34,919 nucleotides of DNA from an uncultured Opitutaceae bacterium. GTDB lineage: Bacteria > Verrucomicrobiota > Verrucomicrobiia > Opitutales > Opitutaceae. A program made the position numbers and the translations under genes. Under the pieces are notes generated by a model that worked only from the letters and a program-made list of their open reading frames with translations, was not told the DNA's origin and made no database searches. The DNA lies in NCBI GenBank assembly GCA_903887455.1, contig CAISPT010000151.1, positions 1 through 34,919 on the forward strand, in the 5' to 3' direction. Positions 24,357-32,697 of the stretch are shown piece after piece; positions within the stretch are counted from its first letter, which is position 1; each line of letters opens with the position of its first letter.

Positions 24357-27092
24357 CTACGGGACCTCGTAGACCTCGACCAGCGCGACGCCCGTGTCGC
24401 CCGAGGCCCCGGTCACCTGGGCGGTGTAGGTCCCCGGCGCAAGGGTCAGAAGGAGGGCGGAGTCGGCGCTCGAGGCCTTGGCCCACGCGAAAGCCCCGAC
24501 CTGCGCCGCGGCCGCGGTCACCATTGCGTCGCCGGCCCAGCCGGCGTTCGAACCGATGGGCGTCGCGGTGCCGACGGAGGTTCCCTGGTAGAGGGAAAGC
24601 TTCGGGTCGGAGAGGGTTCCGGAGACCCCGAAGGGAACGAGGGCGGGGCCCGAGGCGCGGACCAGCACCTTGACGGGGGCGGAGCCCCCGACGACAAAGC
24701 CCGCGATCAGCGTGCCCGAGCCTGCGCCGACCTGGACCCGCGCGGAAAGGTTCACCAAGCGGGGGGTGGAGGGCGTGAGGGTCGAGGGAGCGGCCGCGTC
24801 GTAGACCTCCACCAGGGCGATTCCCGTGTCGCCCGACTGACCCGAGACCTGCGCGGTGTAGGTCCCGGCAGCCAGGCTCGCGACGAGGGCGGAGTCGTGG
24901 CTCGACGTGTCGGTCCACCCGAATGCGCCGGTCGCCGATGCGGCGGCGGCAATGGAGGGGGAGCCCGCCCAGCCTCGGTTGGTCGCCGCGACCGTGCCCC
25001 CGGAGAAGAGCTGCAGCTGGGGGTCGGGAAGGGTCCCGGTGACGCCGAAGGGCGCGAGCGCCGGGCCTGAGGCGCGCAGGAGGAGCGGTACGGAGCCCGA
25101 GGTTGCGGATCCTCCCACCGCGAAGCCCGCGATCAGGATTGCGGAACCCGACCCGACGGAGGCCCGGCAGGACAGGTTGATCAGCCTCCCGGCGGCGGCC
25201 GCCGAAACGGTGAGGGTCGCCGCGGCACTGGTCGTGCTCCCCGAGGCGTTGGTCGCCACGCAGGTGTACGTTCCGGCGCTCGCAGCCGAGGCCGATGCGA
25301 TCGAAAGCGTCGACGAGGCCGAGCCGGCGAGCCCGCCGCCGTCGGAAAGGGCGACCCCGTTCTGGAGCCAGCGGTAGCTGACCGCGGCCCCGCCGGTCGC
25401 TTGCACCGTGAGCGTGACCGGCGCGCCCGCGGGGACCGTCTGCGACTGGGGCTCCGCCGTGAATTGCGGAAGCGCTCCCATCGGGGCGAAGACAAAGTGC
25501 GCCGCCGTGAGCGCCGGCAGCGAGTACTGGAGCGCGTTGCCCGAGACCGTGGCCGCCGCCCGCTCGGAGACCTTGGCACTCGAGGCATCGAAGGCGAAGA
25601 CGCGCGCGCTCCCGTAGGCGGCGGGCCCGGCGATCGTGAAGGAGACGTCGGCCGGCTGCGTGAAACTCTTGTTGAGGACCACCACGTGCACGGCACCCAA
25701 CGCGTCTACCGAGGCATAGGCCGAGGCGTTCACGATGTCGGAATTGGTGGCCGGCACGGAGGTGGAACCGAACGCACCCCCCTGCCCGTCGTAGTTCAGG
25801 TACAGGGAGAAGGCGGCCGCCGTGAACAGGGGCGCCGGCGTCCCGTGGAGAAGCCAGACGCAGCCCAGGTAGACCCCGTACTTCCCGTAGATCCCGAGCA
25901 CGTCCGCCTGCGCGATGCCGCCGGAGATGTCGCTCTCGCCGCCGTAGCTGTACTCGGAGAAGGCGAGCTTCGTCCCCGGGTAGCGCGCGGCGATCGACGC
26001 CTGCAGGTTCGGGATGTAGGGCAGGAACTGCGCGTAGTACTGCTGGACCCAGCTGTTCTCCCGGTAGGTGGGGTCCCAGAGGACGCGCGGGGCCTGCACG
26101 CGCTGCATGTTCGTCGCCGTGTCCGAGAAGTCGGTCTGATTCGTGATCGAAACGCCGCCCGAGCCCCCGACGTTCTCGTCGCTGTAGCGGTGCAGGTCGA
26201 GGACGTCGAGCAGCCGCCGGCCCGCGGTCGCGGACGCCTGCCCCATCTGGTCCAGGAAATAGTCGATGAACCAGCGGTCTCCGGTCGAGGCCTGGATCGC
26301 GGGCCAGTCCGGGGCGTTCTGGAGCGTGAAGTAGGCCTCGCTCCCGTAGAGGACGCCCCCCAGCACATCGGCGCTCGGGTCCATCCGCTTCACGGTCTTC
26401 GCGAGCGCCGCGGACCTGGACACCAGCTCCGCGCAGGTGGTCGCCGCCGGGTGAAGGTACGGATGGGTCGAGGGCCACAGGGAGGGCTCGTTGTCCAGGT
26501 TGTAGCCCTTGACGCCCGTCCGGCCCGACGCAGGGCCGTAGCGGGACGCGATCAGGTTCAGGAGCTCGTCCATGTAGACGGTCCCGTCCGTGGTGTCGGG
26601 CGGGTTCGAAAAGACCCCGCCGGGCTTGTCGTTCTGGACGGCCTTCCACCGGGAAGAGGGGGCCGCCTGGGAAGCGGTAACGGGACCGGCCTCGTCGGCA
26701 GCGACGTAGCCCGCCATCTGGAGCGTGAGGACCGAGTACGGCGTGCCGGCTGCGAGCGACTGGTCGTGGAACGCGGTGAGCGCGACCGCGGGAACGGACT
26801 GCTGGCTCTGGGGCAGCGTGTAGACCAGGTAGTTGTCGCTCTCGTTCAGGTAGTCCGTCCCCGCATTCGAGGCGTTGGTCTCCCAGTTGTAGCCTGTCAG
26901 ACGGTTGCCGCCCATCCGCCGTGCCCCCGGAGCGGCGACCCCGGGCAGGTCCTGGTTGGTCCCGTAGATGTACGGGCTTATCGGCGTCCGGCCCGACGAG
27001 GGATCGACGGTAACCCGCACGGGATTTCCGCCCCGGGCCGCGAGCGGGAGGATCACAAGCAGCGCGAGGCAGGCCCGGCCGAGTGCCGACAT
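24357..27092 (-). CDS. secreted GH44 endoglucanase with Ig-like domain and two C-terminal modules
   Basis: The protein has 911 residues from ATG 27092, chosen because a signal peptide follows at once (RACLALLVILPLAARGG). The GH44 catalytic part, residues about 22-480, shows GTNQDLPG, RMGGNRLTGYNWETNASNAG, the acid/base Glu202 in GYNLDNEPSLWP and the nucleophile Glu380 in LAFSEYSYGGE. GH44 enzymes retain configuration and cut cellulose, xyloglucan and related glucans. An Ig-like domain follows (PQFTAEPQSQTVPAGAP to GTYTCVATNASG), then two copies of a module of about 130 residues, the last ending exactly at the C-terminus (ALVEVYEVP). It is 61 bp downstream of the Pro-Thr protein gene on the same strand and is a likely T2SS substrate, by context. 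Confidence 0.9.
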   Translation of the reverse strand: MSALGRACLALLVILPLAARGGNPVRVTVDPSSGRTPISPYIYGTNQDLPGVAAPGARRMGGNRLTGYNWETNASNAGTDYLNESDNYLVYTLPQSQQSVPAVALTAFHDQSLAAGTPYSVLTLQMAGYVAADEAGPVTASQAAPSSRWKAVQNDKPGGVFSNPPDTTDGTVYMDELLNLIASRYGPASGRTGVKGYNLDNEPSLWPSTHPYLHPAATTCAELVSRSAALAKTVKRMDPSADVLGGVLYGSEAYFTLQNAPDWPAIQASTGDRWFIDYFLDQMGQASATAGRRLLDVLDLHRYSDENVGGSGGVSITNQTDFSDTATNMQRVQAPRVLWDPTYRENSWVQQYYAQFLPYIPNLQASIAARYPGTKLAFSEYSYGGESDISGGIAQADVLGIYGKYGVYLGCVWLLHGTPAPLFTAAAFSLYLNYDGQGGAFGSTSVPATNSDIVNASAYASVDALGAVHVVVLNKSFTQPADVSFTIAGPAAYGSARVFAFDASSAKVSERAAATVSGNALQYSLPALTAAHFVFAPMGALPQFTAEPQSQTVPAGAPVTLTVQATGGAAVSYRWLQNGVALSDGGGLAGSASSTLSIASASAASAGTYTCVATNASGSTTSAAATLTVSAAAAGRLINLSCRASVGSGSAILIAGFAVGGSATSGSVPLLLRASGPALAPFGVTGTLPDPQLQLFSGGTVAATNRGWAGSPSIAAAASATGAFGWTDTSSHDSALVASLAAGTYTAQVSGQSGDTGIALVEVYDAAAPSTLTPSTPRLVNLSARVQVGAGSGTLIAGFVVGGSAPVKVLVRASGPALVPFGVSGTLSDPKLSLYQGTSVGTATPIGSNAGWAGDAMVTAAAAQVGAFAWAKASSADSALLLTLAPGTYTAQVTGASGDTGVALVEVYEVP
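24360..25187 (-). repeat. two tandem copies of the C-terminal module in the GH44 enzyme
   Basis: Copy one is encoded by about 24798-25187 and copy two by 24360-24761, with a 12-residue Ala/Ser/Thr/Pro linker between. Shared landmarks in order are RLxNLSxR, LIAGFxVGGS, LxRASGPALxPFGVxGTL, DPxLxL, GWAG, GAFxW, DSALxxxLAxGTYTAQVxG, and SGDTGxALVEVY. A third copy closes the neighbouring 534-residue protein. The predicted fold is all-beta. Confidence 0.9.
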
Positions 27093-27153
27093 GGGGGTCA
27101 GTTCATCGCGGCATCCGGCGAGGGGCAAGCGGCTTCCCAGGGAAGGCGCGGCC

Positions 27154-28758
27154 TCATGGCACCTCGTAGATCTCGACCAGGGCGACGCCCGTGTCACCCG
27201 AGGCGCCGGCCACCTCGGCCGTGTAGGAACCCGGCGGAAGCGTGAGCAGGAGCGCCGCGTCCGCGCTCGACGCCGACCCCCACGCGAACGCGCCCGCGGA
27301 GGCGGCCGCCTCGACGATCGGAGGGGATCCGCCCCACCCCTGGTTCGTCGCCAGGAGCGTCGCCCCCGCGTAGAGCTTGAGCGACGGGTCGGGGATAAAG
27401 CCCGCCACCAGGAAAGGCGCGAGCGCGGGACCCGAGGCGCGAATCAGCACCGTCCGGGCCGTGGGCCCCCCGACCACGAATCCCGCGATCAGGATGTTGC
27501 TGCCGGTCCCGACCATGCCGCGGTTCGAGAGGTTGATCAGCCGTCCGCTCTCGGGGGAGGCGGACACGGCGACCGTCGCCGGCGTGCTTGCCGTTGAGCC
27601 GAAGCTGTTGGTCGCGACGCAGGTGTAGGCGCCGGCCGCGGGGTTCGTGAGGACGAGGATTGGCCCCGTGGCGCCGGCAATCGGCGCCCCGTTCAGGTTC
27701 CACTGGTAGGTGGCAACCCCGGTCGCCACCGCGTTAAGGACCACGGTCCCTCCGGAGACCGTCACCGAAAGCGGCTCCTGCGTGAAGATGGGGGAACCGG
27801 TTGCCGCGGGCGCGGGCGTCGGGGTGGGCGCGCTCGTTGGCGTTGGCGTCAGCGCAGGCGTGGGCGTGGGTGAGCCGGCTGACGACGTGGGGGTCGGGGT
27901 CGGCGTGGGCGTCGTGCCGGACGCGGTAGGCGTGGGTGTCGGCGTGGGACCGGAAGCCGTTGGCGTCGGCGTCGGGGTCACTCCAACCGAGGTGGGAGTG
28001 GGAGTGGGCGTAGGGGTGGGCGTCACGCCCACGGGTGTCGGGGTGGGTGTGACCCCCACGGCCGTCGGCGTGGGCGAAGGCGTAGGGGTTGGCGTCGGAC
28101 TGGGTGTGGGAGTCGGCGTCGGGCTCGGTGTGGGCGATGGGGTCGGTGTTGGGGTGGGCGTGGGCGTTGGCGTGGGCGTTGGGGTGGGCGTCGGGGTAGG
28201 CGTCGGCGTCGGCGTGGCGCCCCCGCTCACATCCACCTCGTACGTGAACTTGCTCGAGGAATGCCCCGTCCCCCCGTTGCTCTCCCAGGCCTGGAGCGTC
28301 ATGACATAGGTCCCCGCGGTCGTGGGCGTCCCCGTGAGCGTGGGGTTCGTCGCATTGGCAAACCCGGGAGCCGTCGTGATCGACGAGGACGCGGAGCCAA
28401 AGACCAGGCCCGGTGGGATCGATCCGGTGACCGTCCAGGACTTGGGCGGGCTGTCGGTGGCCGGGTTCGCGGAAAGCGCGAAGGCGACCGGGGCAATCGC
28501 GGTTCCGGCGGTGACGGCGTACGGGCTCGGGTGGCCGGGCGTCCCCGTGAGGAGCGTGAAGACCGTGGCGCCCGCTACGGAGTCGACGGCGCCGAGCGAG
28601 GCGAGCGACGCCGCAGCGGCCTTCAGGATCATCCCTGCGTTCGACTCCAGGACCACGCCGGCCAGGCGGGCCGCGGACTGGAGGGCGGGCGCACGCTGCA
28701 GCACCGCCATAAGGATTGCAACGGGCAGTCGGAGGCGGGCGGTGGGAATAGGGTTCAT
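27154..28758 (-). CDS. secreted 534-residue protein: Ig-like domain, Pro-Thr repeat linker, second Ig-like domain, C-terminal module
   Basis: I do not recognise a catalytic domain. Residues about 8-66 are a long hydrophobic/amphipathic leader ([17 protein letters not shown] to [12 protein letters not shown]) rather than a short signal peptide; I recall similar leaders in Opitutaceae Ig-domain proteins. A putative Ig fold follows (residues about 70-178, [15 protein letters not shown] and [18 protein letters not shown]), then 138 residues of mostly Pro-Thr repeats (181-318), a second Ig-like domain ([18 protein letters not shown] to [11 protein letters not shown]) and the 129-residue C-terminal module ending ALVEIYEVP. 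It is probably a surface or secreted adhesin or carbohydrate-associated scaffold; this is inference. It begins 87 bp after apbE and precedes the GH44 gene. Confidence 0.75.
   Translation of the reverse strand: MNPIPTARLRLPVAILMAVLQRAPALQSAARLAGVVLESNAGMILKAAAASLASLGAVDSVAGATVFTLLTGTPGHPSPYAVTAGTAIAPVAFALSANPATDSPPKSWTVTGSIPPGLVFGSASSSITTAPGFANATNPTLTGTPTTAGTYVMTLQAWESNGGTGHSSSKFTYEVDVSGGATPTPTPTPTPTPTPTPTPTPTPTPTPSPTPSPTPTPTPSPTPTPTPSPTPTAVGVTPTPTPVGVTPTPTPTPTPTSVGVTPTPTPTASGPTPTPTPTASGTTPTPTPTPTSSAGSPTPTPALTPTPTSAPTPTPAPAATGSPIFTQEPLSVTVSGGTVVLNAVATGVATYQWNLNGAPIAGATGPILVLTNPAAGAYTCVATNSFGSTASTPATVAVSASPESGRLINLSNRGMVGTGSNILIAGFVVGGPTARTVLIRASGPALAPFLVAGFIPDPSLKLYAGATLLATNQGWGGSPPIVEAAASAGAFAWGSASSADAALLLTLPPGSYTAEVAGASGDTGVALVEIYEVP
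27157..27543 (-). repeat. third copy of the C-terminal module, in the Pro-Thr protein
   Basis: The last 129 residues repeat the landmarks of the GH44 C-terminal modules: [64 protein letters not shown], and [16 protein letters not shown] at the very end. Similarity to the last GH44 copy is closer than to the internal one in this final segment. Confidence 0.9.
27805..28218 (-). repeat. Pro-Thr coding hexanucleotide repeat tract
   Basis: About 414 bp encode residues 181-318, nearly all Pro-Thr pairs with occasional PS and spacer units such as VGVTP and ASGTT. The plus strand reads as variants of GGCGTN/GGNGTG six-base units. Third positions vary between units, so the tract is not a perfect microsatellite, but repeat-length change by slippage or unequal crossover is expected. 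Confidence 0.9.
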
Positions 28759-28845
28759 CGCGCGGGCATGGACCCGCCCGGCCCTAACCGGTGCCCCGAA
28801 TTTTCCGTAGGGCGCCCGCTTTCACAGGTTCTTCAAAAATGCCGC

Positions 28846-29838
28846 CTAGCCCGAGGCCACGAAGTTGAAGAAACCCCGGGTCTGGGCGCGCTCCTTCTCC
28901 GTCAGGATGATCCCCTCGGAGCCCGGGCAGGACCGGATGAGCTCGAGGCCCTGCTGCACGCCGCCGATGAAGGCCGAGGTCGAGAGCATGCCCGCCTGGA
29001 GGCAGGTGTCGGCGATCACGGTCGCCTGCGTGCACCCGTTCGACACCGGCCATCCGGTCCGCGGGTCGATGATGTGGCCGTACCTGCGGCCGCCGACCGT
29101 GAAGCTCCTCAGGTAGTCGCCAGAGGAGGCGATCGCCTTGTTGGATAGGGCGACGCTGCCCCAGGTCTTCCCCGGGCTCGCCGGGTCCTCGAGCCCGATG
29201 TGCCAGGCCGGGCGCCCCGGCGGGGCGCCGCTCGCCCGGAGGTCGTGGCCAAAGTCCACCAGGCTGTCGCGGATCCCGTGGTCCCTCGCAAGGATTGAGA
29301 CCATGTCGACCGCGTACTCCTTGCCGAAGCCCCCGAAGTCGAGCGCCATGCCCTTCTCGGGGAGGAACACCTTCCCGGGCTCGCGCCGCACCTTGCTCCA
29401 GCCCACGAGCCGGAGGGCCTCGGCGATCTGCGCGCGGTCGGGGACGACCGGCGGGGTCGCCTTCCAGTTCCAGAGGCGGATCAGGGGGAGCGCCGACGGG
29501 TCCAGGATCCCGCGGGTCATGAAGACGAGCGTGTCGCAGATCGCGAGGAGCCCCTCGGTCTCGGGGTCCACCGCGACCCACTCCAGGCCGGCGGCGGCGT
29601 TGATCCGGGAGACGATGCTCCCCGGCTGAAAGCGGGAGAACTTGGCCTCGAAGGCCCTCACCCACCCCTCGGCCGCGGCCTCGAACGCCCTGGCCTGGGT
29701 GTCGCCCCCGGGGGCGGAGTACTGCACCTCGCACGGCGTGGCCATGGCCCGGAAGGAGAGCTTCCTCACCGGCAGGTTGGCCCCCGAGGTCGAGGGCGCA
29801 GGCTCCGGGGTCCTCTCCTGGCGCGAGACGATCGCCAT
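28846..29838 (-). CDS. apbE: ApbE-family FAD:protein FMN transferase
   Basis: ApbE attaches FMN through a phosphoester bond to Ser/Thr of target proteins. The 330-residue product from ATG 29838 shows MATPCEVQYSAP near the start, FSRFQPGSIVSRIN, the core MALDFGGFGKEYAVD, GHIIDPRTGWPVSNG and the C-terminal metal-binding segment ADTCLQAGMLSTSAF. All match the family. Most ApbE proteins are periplasmic lipoproteins; here I see no signal peptide or lipobox, so a cytoplasmic form is suggested. The start follows the gspM-like stop by eight bases, so apbE is the last gene of the pseudopilin operon. No flavinylated target is visible nearby. Confidence 0.88.
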   Translation of the reverse strand: MAIVSRQERTPEPAPSTSGANLPVRKLSFRAMATPCEVQYSAPGGDTQARAFEAAAEGWVRAFEAKFSRFQPGSIVSRINAAAGLEWVAVDPETEGLLAICDTLVFMTRGILDPSALPLIRLWNWKATPPVVPDRAQIAEALRLVGWSKVRREPGKVFLPEKGMALDFGGFGKEYAVDMVSILARDHGIRDSLVDFGHDLRASGAPPGRPAWHIGLEDPASPGKTWGSVALSNKAIASSGDYLRSFTVGGRRYGHIIDPRTGWPVSNGCTQATVIADTCLQAGMLSTSAFIGGVQQGLELIRSCPGSEGIILTEKERAQTRGFFNFVASG

Positions 29839-29846
29839 GGGGCCCC

Positions 29847-30389
29847 CTAGTTCCGGGAGATCTCCACCGACGAGATCTGGAAGCTCGCGGCGAGGAGGGA
29901 GGGGTTTGCGCGGTCGACCTGGAGCCGGCACTGCTCGATCCCGATGTACGGGGAGCGTTTGCCGAGGAGGAGGTAGAACTGCTTCAGGGTCCCCCAGTCG
30001 ACCTTGGTGACGCTGAACTGGAGCGTGTGGACGGAGAAGTGCCCGCTCGAGACGTCGCGGGACTCCCCGCTCGAGGTGTTCTTCGTGAGGCCGGCCTCGT
30101 TGGCGATCGCGGTCACCTCGGCGAGGAGGCGCGTGGCGTCGAGCGTCTTCACGGGGTCGAGCTGGGCCGCGGCCGCCTGGGCCGAGGCCTCGATCGAGGC
30201 GCGGTTCGAGAGCCAGAGCTGCTGCTCGTTGAGGGTCACCGTCGTGGACTTGGCCGTGCGGACCATCCGGCCGGCCCGGCCCGCCAGGCTCGAGAACCAG
30301 ACGGCGGCCGAGAGGACGACAAAGCCCGTGAGGAGGACCTTCTCACGCAGGAGCCGGGCGAGGAAGAAGGCGCGCAGCGTGGCGATCAT
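29847..30389 (-). CDS. GspM-like type II secretion assembly protein
   Basis: The protein has 180 residues with one transmembrane helix (residues about 17-35, VLLTGFVVLSAAVWFSSLAG), a periplasmic coiled coil and a small ferredoxin-like fold (FSVHTLQFSVTKVDWGTLKQFYLLLGKR and LAASFQISSVEI). This is the layout of GspM and PilO. Sequence identity to classical GspM is not obvious, so the call rests on layout and position: it follows gspL with an ATGA overlap (30386-30389) and ends a G-to-M gene order. It would pair with GspL in the inner-membrane platform. Confidence 0.7.
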   Translation of the reverse strand: MIATLRAFFLARLLREKVLLTGFVVLSAAVWFSSLAGRAGRMVRTAKSTTVTLNEQQLWLSNRASIEASAQAAAAQLDPVKTLDATRLLAEVTAIANEAGLTKNTSSGESRDVSSGHFSVHTLQFSVTKVDWGTLKQFYLLLGKRSPYIGIEQCRLQVDRANPSLLAASFQISSVEISRN

Positions 30390-31531
30390 GACGCGGCGGG
30401 CGCGAGCGCCCCGGGCTTGAAGGTGACGATGAGCGTGAAGGTGACCACGTTGTCGCGGGCCCGCTGGTCGCGGATCTCGACCTTGTCGACCCCGGGCGCC
30501 TGCTCGAGCGCCGTCCGGTAGCCGGCGATCTCGCCGGCGTTCCCGGTCTGGGCCTCGATCTGGATCGTGTTGAGCGCCCCGGCGGTGGCGCTCAGGAACT
30601 GGATCGCCGGGGGGGCCTTGGGGAGCGCCGACTCGGGCGACACGGCCGAGATCATCTCGAGCGGCAAAAGCCGCTTGGTCGAGAGCTCCTCGATCCTGCC
30701 GGCAAGCTCCTGCTCGTCCATGATGCGGGAGACCGTGGGCTTCTGGGCCGCCACCTTGGAGATCCGGGTCTTCTGCCAGAGGCCGGCGCCGACAAGCGCG
30801 ACCTCGCCGAGGCCCATGAGGAGGCAGGCGAGGACGGAACCCATCGCGACTCTCCAGAGGACCAGGTCGCGGCGCCTGGCCCTGGCGAGCGCCTCCAGGT
30901 CCCCCTTGTCGCGGACATCGAGGGCCCCGGCGGCGTCGGCCGGGACGACCGAGGTCACCGGACCGGCCTGGAACGAGAGGTCGCGGTCGCCGCCGAGCGG
31001 CACCGGGGGTGAGGCGGCGTCAAGGACCGTGGTCGACCCGCCGGCCGCCTTCAGGAGTCGCGCGCGGGCCGCCGCACGCTCCTCCTCGGTCGCCTCGGGG
31101 GAGAGGGGCTCGAGCAGAACCGCATCGGGGACCCGTCCCTGGCCCCAGTGGACGGCGGTCAGGGAGTCGGAGGCCGACAGCACGAGGGTCGTCCCGGGCG
31201 GCACCTCGGCCCCGAGGACCGCGGCGAAGGCCGGGAGCACGAACTCCGCCCCGCCCCAGCCCGAGGCCTGGTCGACCGTGAAGCGCCGCCGGTAAGCGGC
31301 GTAGGCGAGCGCCCGGTCGGAGCCGGTGGGCCAGAAGTAGCCGTGGTAGAGCTGCGACAGGGGGAACGGGGAAAGGCTCTCAAGCGCGAGGCCGACCTGG
31401 GCCACGACCTCCGGGCGGGTGGCCCCGGGCGCCACCGGGATCGTCCTCGAGAAGAACACCGCGTCGGGCAGGAACGCCACCTTGGGGGGCGGGGGCCCGG
31501 ACCTCAGGAAGTCAAAGGGGGAGGCGCACAT
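30386..31531 (-). CDS. GspL-like inner-membrane platform protein
   Basis: The 381-residue protein has a cytoplasmic N-terminal part (residues about 1-220) with the PilM/GspL-like segment VVAQVGLALESLSPFPLSQLY, one transmembrane helix near 222-252 (VLWRVAMGSVLACLLMGLGE), and a periplasmic part with a coiled coil and a ferredoxin-like domain (IQIEAQTGNAGEIAGYRTAL and VTFTLIVTFKPG). This is the plan of GspL, which links GspE to the periplasmic machinery. The ATG lies two bases after the gspK stop and the stop overlaps the gspM-like start. The actin-like domain is divergent and its nucleotide site cannot be seen. Confidence 0.75.
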   Translation of the reverse strand: MCASPFDFLRSGPPPPKVAFLPDAVFFSRTIPVAPGATRPEVVAQVGLALESLSPFPLSQLYHGYFWPTGSDRALAYAAYRRRFTVDQASGWGGAEFVLPAFAAVLGAEVPPGTTLVLSASDSLTAVHWGQGRVPDAVLLEPLSPEATEEERAAARARLLKAAGGSTTVLDAASPPVPLGGDRDLSFQAGPVTSVVPADAAGALDVRDKGDLEALARARRRDLVLWRVAMGSVLACLLMGLGEVALVGAGLWQKTRISKVAAQKPTVSRIMDEQELAGRIEELSTKRLLPLEMISAVSPESALPKAPPAIQFLSATAGALNTIQIEAQTGNAGEIAGYRTALEQAPGVDKVEIRDQRARDNVVTFTLIVTFKPGALAPAAS

Positions 31532-31533
31532 GC

Positions 31534-32697
31534 TCAGGTCTGGGAAGGGGCGGGGGGAGGCTGCGGGATCTCATCATCTTCGAGCAATTCGAGGAGGGTA
31601 AAGGGATAATTGATGCTTTGCGAGGCCGCGGCGGCCGAGGAGGCACTGGTGGCGGTCGAGGAGGGCTGGGAGGTGGCGGTCACGGGCGTCGGCGTGGAGG
31701 GTGACGTCCCGGAGGCGGCGACGGTTGCGTTCACGGCATTGGTCGTGTTGATCGTCGCCCCGCCCTGGGGGGCGAGGACGGCCGACATCCGGTACTGGGA
31801 GCGTCCCTCCCTGACCGTGATCGTGACCCGAAGTGCCGAGATTGTGGTGCCAAACGCCGACGCATTGCCGCCGGCGCCCGCCACGGCGGCGAGCGTCCCC
31901 GCGTTCGCGAACCACTGCTGGCCCTGGTTGGCGTACTGCCCGGCGCCGGAAAGGAAGTCCCTCACGTGCTCCTGCTGGGCCTCCGTGTACTGGCCAAGGG
32001 CCGCCATCACGTCCGGGTTGGCCCCGTTCACGTTCGGCTGCGAGAAGTTGAAGATCGAGACGTCGCCGACGAACCGCCAGAAGAGGGCGTTCGGGAGCCC
32101 GTTCTCGTCGAAGAAGGCGTCGCGAGCGAACGCGACGGCGGAGAGCTCGCTGAAGGCCCGGAGCGGGCGCCCGGGCTCCGCATAGGGGAGCTCCGCGTTC
32201 GAGTAGCCCGGGGTGAGCGAGGTCGAGTAGACGTAGCCCTGCTGCATCCAGCCCATGAGGGCGTCGGCAAGCTTCGCCGCGTCGGCCTGCGGCATCTGGT
32301 AGGCCTCGAAGAGGTTCGTGAGCGTGGTCAGGTCCGCGCGCCTGAGCGGGATCTTCCCGCTCTCGTCCTGGAAGGAGACCTCGACCGTCCTGCCCGCGCT
32401 CGGGCTCCACCCGGCCCACGCGAGCGGGTCCCCCCACCCCTCCGCCGGGCTCCTAAGGCCGTTGTCGGCCTGGCGGAAGTCCTCGAGGACGGCGAGCGTC
32501 ACCTCGAGCGCCGAGAACGCCTCCTGGCGGAGCCGGTGGGCGTCGGACTGGCGGATCTCGACCAGGAGGTCGTTGCCCGCCTTCTCGATGAAGGCCGTGA
32601 GCGCCACGGCCGTGAAGACGAGCGTGACGAGCACCAGGACGATGACCGAGCTGCGGAGCCGGGGGTCCCTCGCGGGAGGTGTCGCGGGCGTCACCAT
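31534..32697 (-). CDS. gspK: minor pseudopilin GspK
   Basis: GspK caps the pseudopilus tip. ATG 32697 (387 residues) overlaps the gspJ stop by seven bases. The N-terminal hydrophobic helix (SSVIVLVLVTLVFTAVALTA) follows a basic leader (PPARDPRLR) but lacks the usual Gly at the cleavage point. GspK normally lacks Glu5, as here. The large domain has the family segments VSFQDESGKIPLRRADLTTL, LADALMGWMQQGYVYS and NVNGANPDVMAAL. A Ser/Thr-rich low-complexity stretch and an acidic-then-proline tail (LEDDEIPQPPPAP) end the protein and are unusual for GspK. Confidence 0.85.
   Translation of the reverse strand: MVTPATPPARDPRLRSSVIVLVLVTLVFTAVALTAFIEKAGNDLLVEIRQSDAHRLRQEAFSALEVTLAVLEDFRQADNGLRSPAEGWGDPLAWAGWSPSAGRTVEVSFQDESGKIPLRRADLTTLTNLFEAYQMPQADAAKLADALMGWMQQGYVYSTSLTPGYSNAELPYAEPGRPLRAFSELSAVAFARDAFFDENGLPNALFWRFVGDVSIFNFSQPNVNGANPDVMAALGQYTEAQQEHVRDFLSGAGQYANQGQQWFANAGTLAAVAGAGGNASAFGTTISALRVTITVREGRSQYRMSAVLAPQGGATINTTNAVNATVAASGTSPSTPTPVTATSQPSSTATSASSAAAASQSINYPFTLLELLEDDEIPQPPPAPSQT

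Noticed and set aside
24337-26649. A 770-codon minus-strand frame overlapping the GH44 gene
   Set aside because: It is an out-of-phase reading of the GH44 gene, Arg/Gly-rich and without motifs; the GH44 frame has signal peptide, catalytic residues and modules.
27805-28218. Possible CRISPR or tandem-repeat array
   Set aside because: The six-base periodicity is explained by Pro-Thr codons within an open frame; there are no spacers or direct repeats of CRISPR length.
27710-28309. A plus-strand frame of Val-Gly repeats
   Set aside because: It is the complement of the Pro-Thr repeat tract and has no independent coding signal.
28564-28584. A near match to the ApbE flavinylation motif (DSVAGAT) in the Pro-Thr protein
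   Set aside because: The motif needs Ser or Thr before Gly-Ala-Thr-type residues (DxxSGAT); here that position is Ala, and the site lies in the probable export leader.
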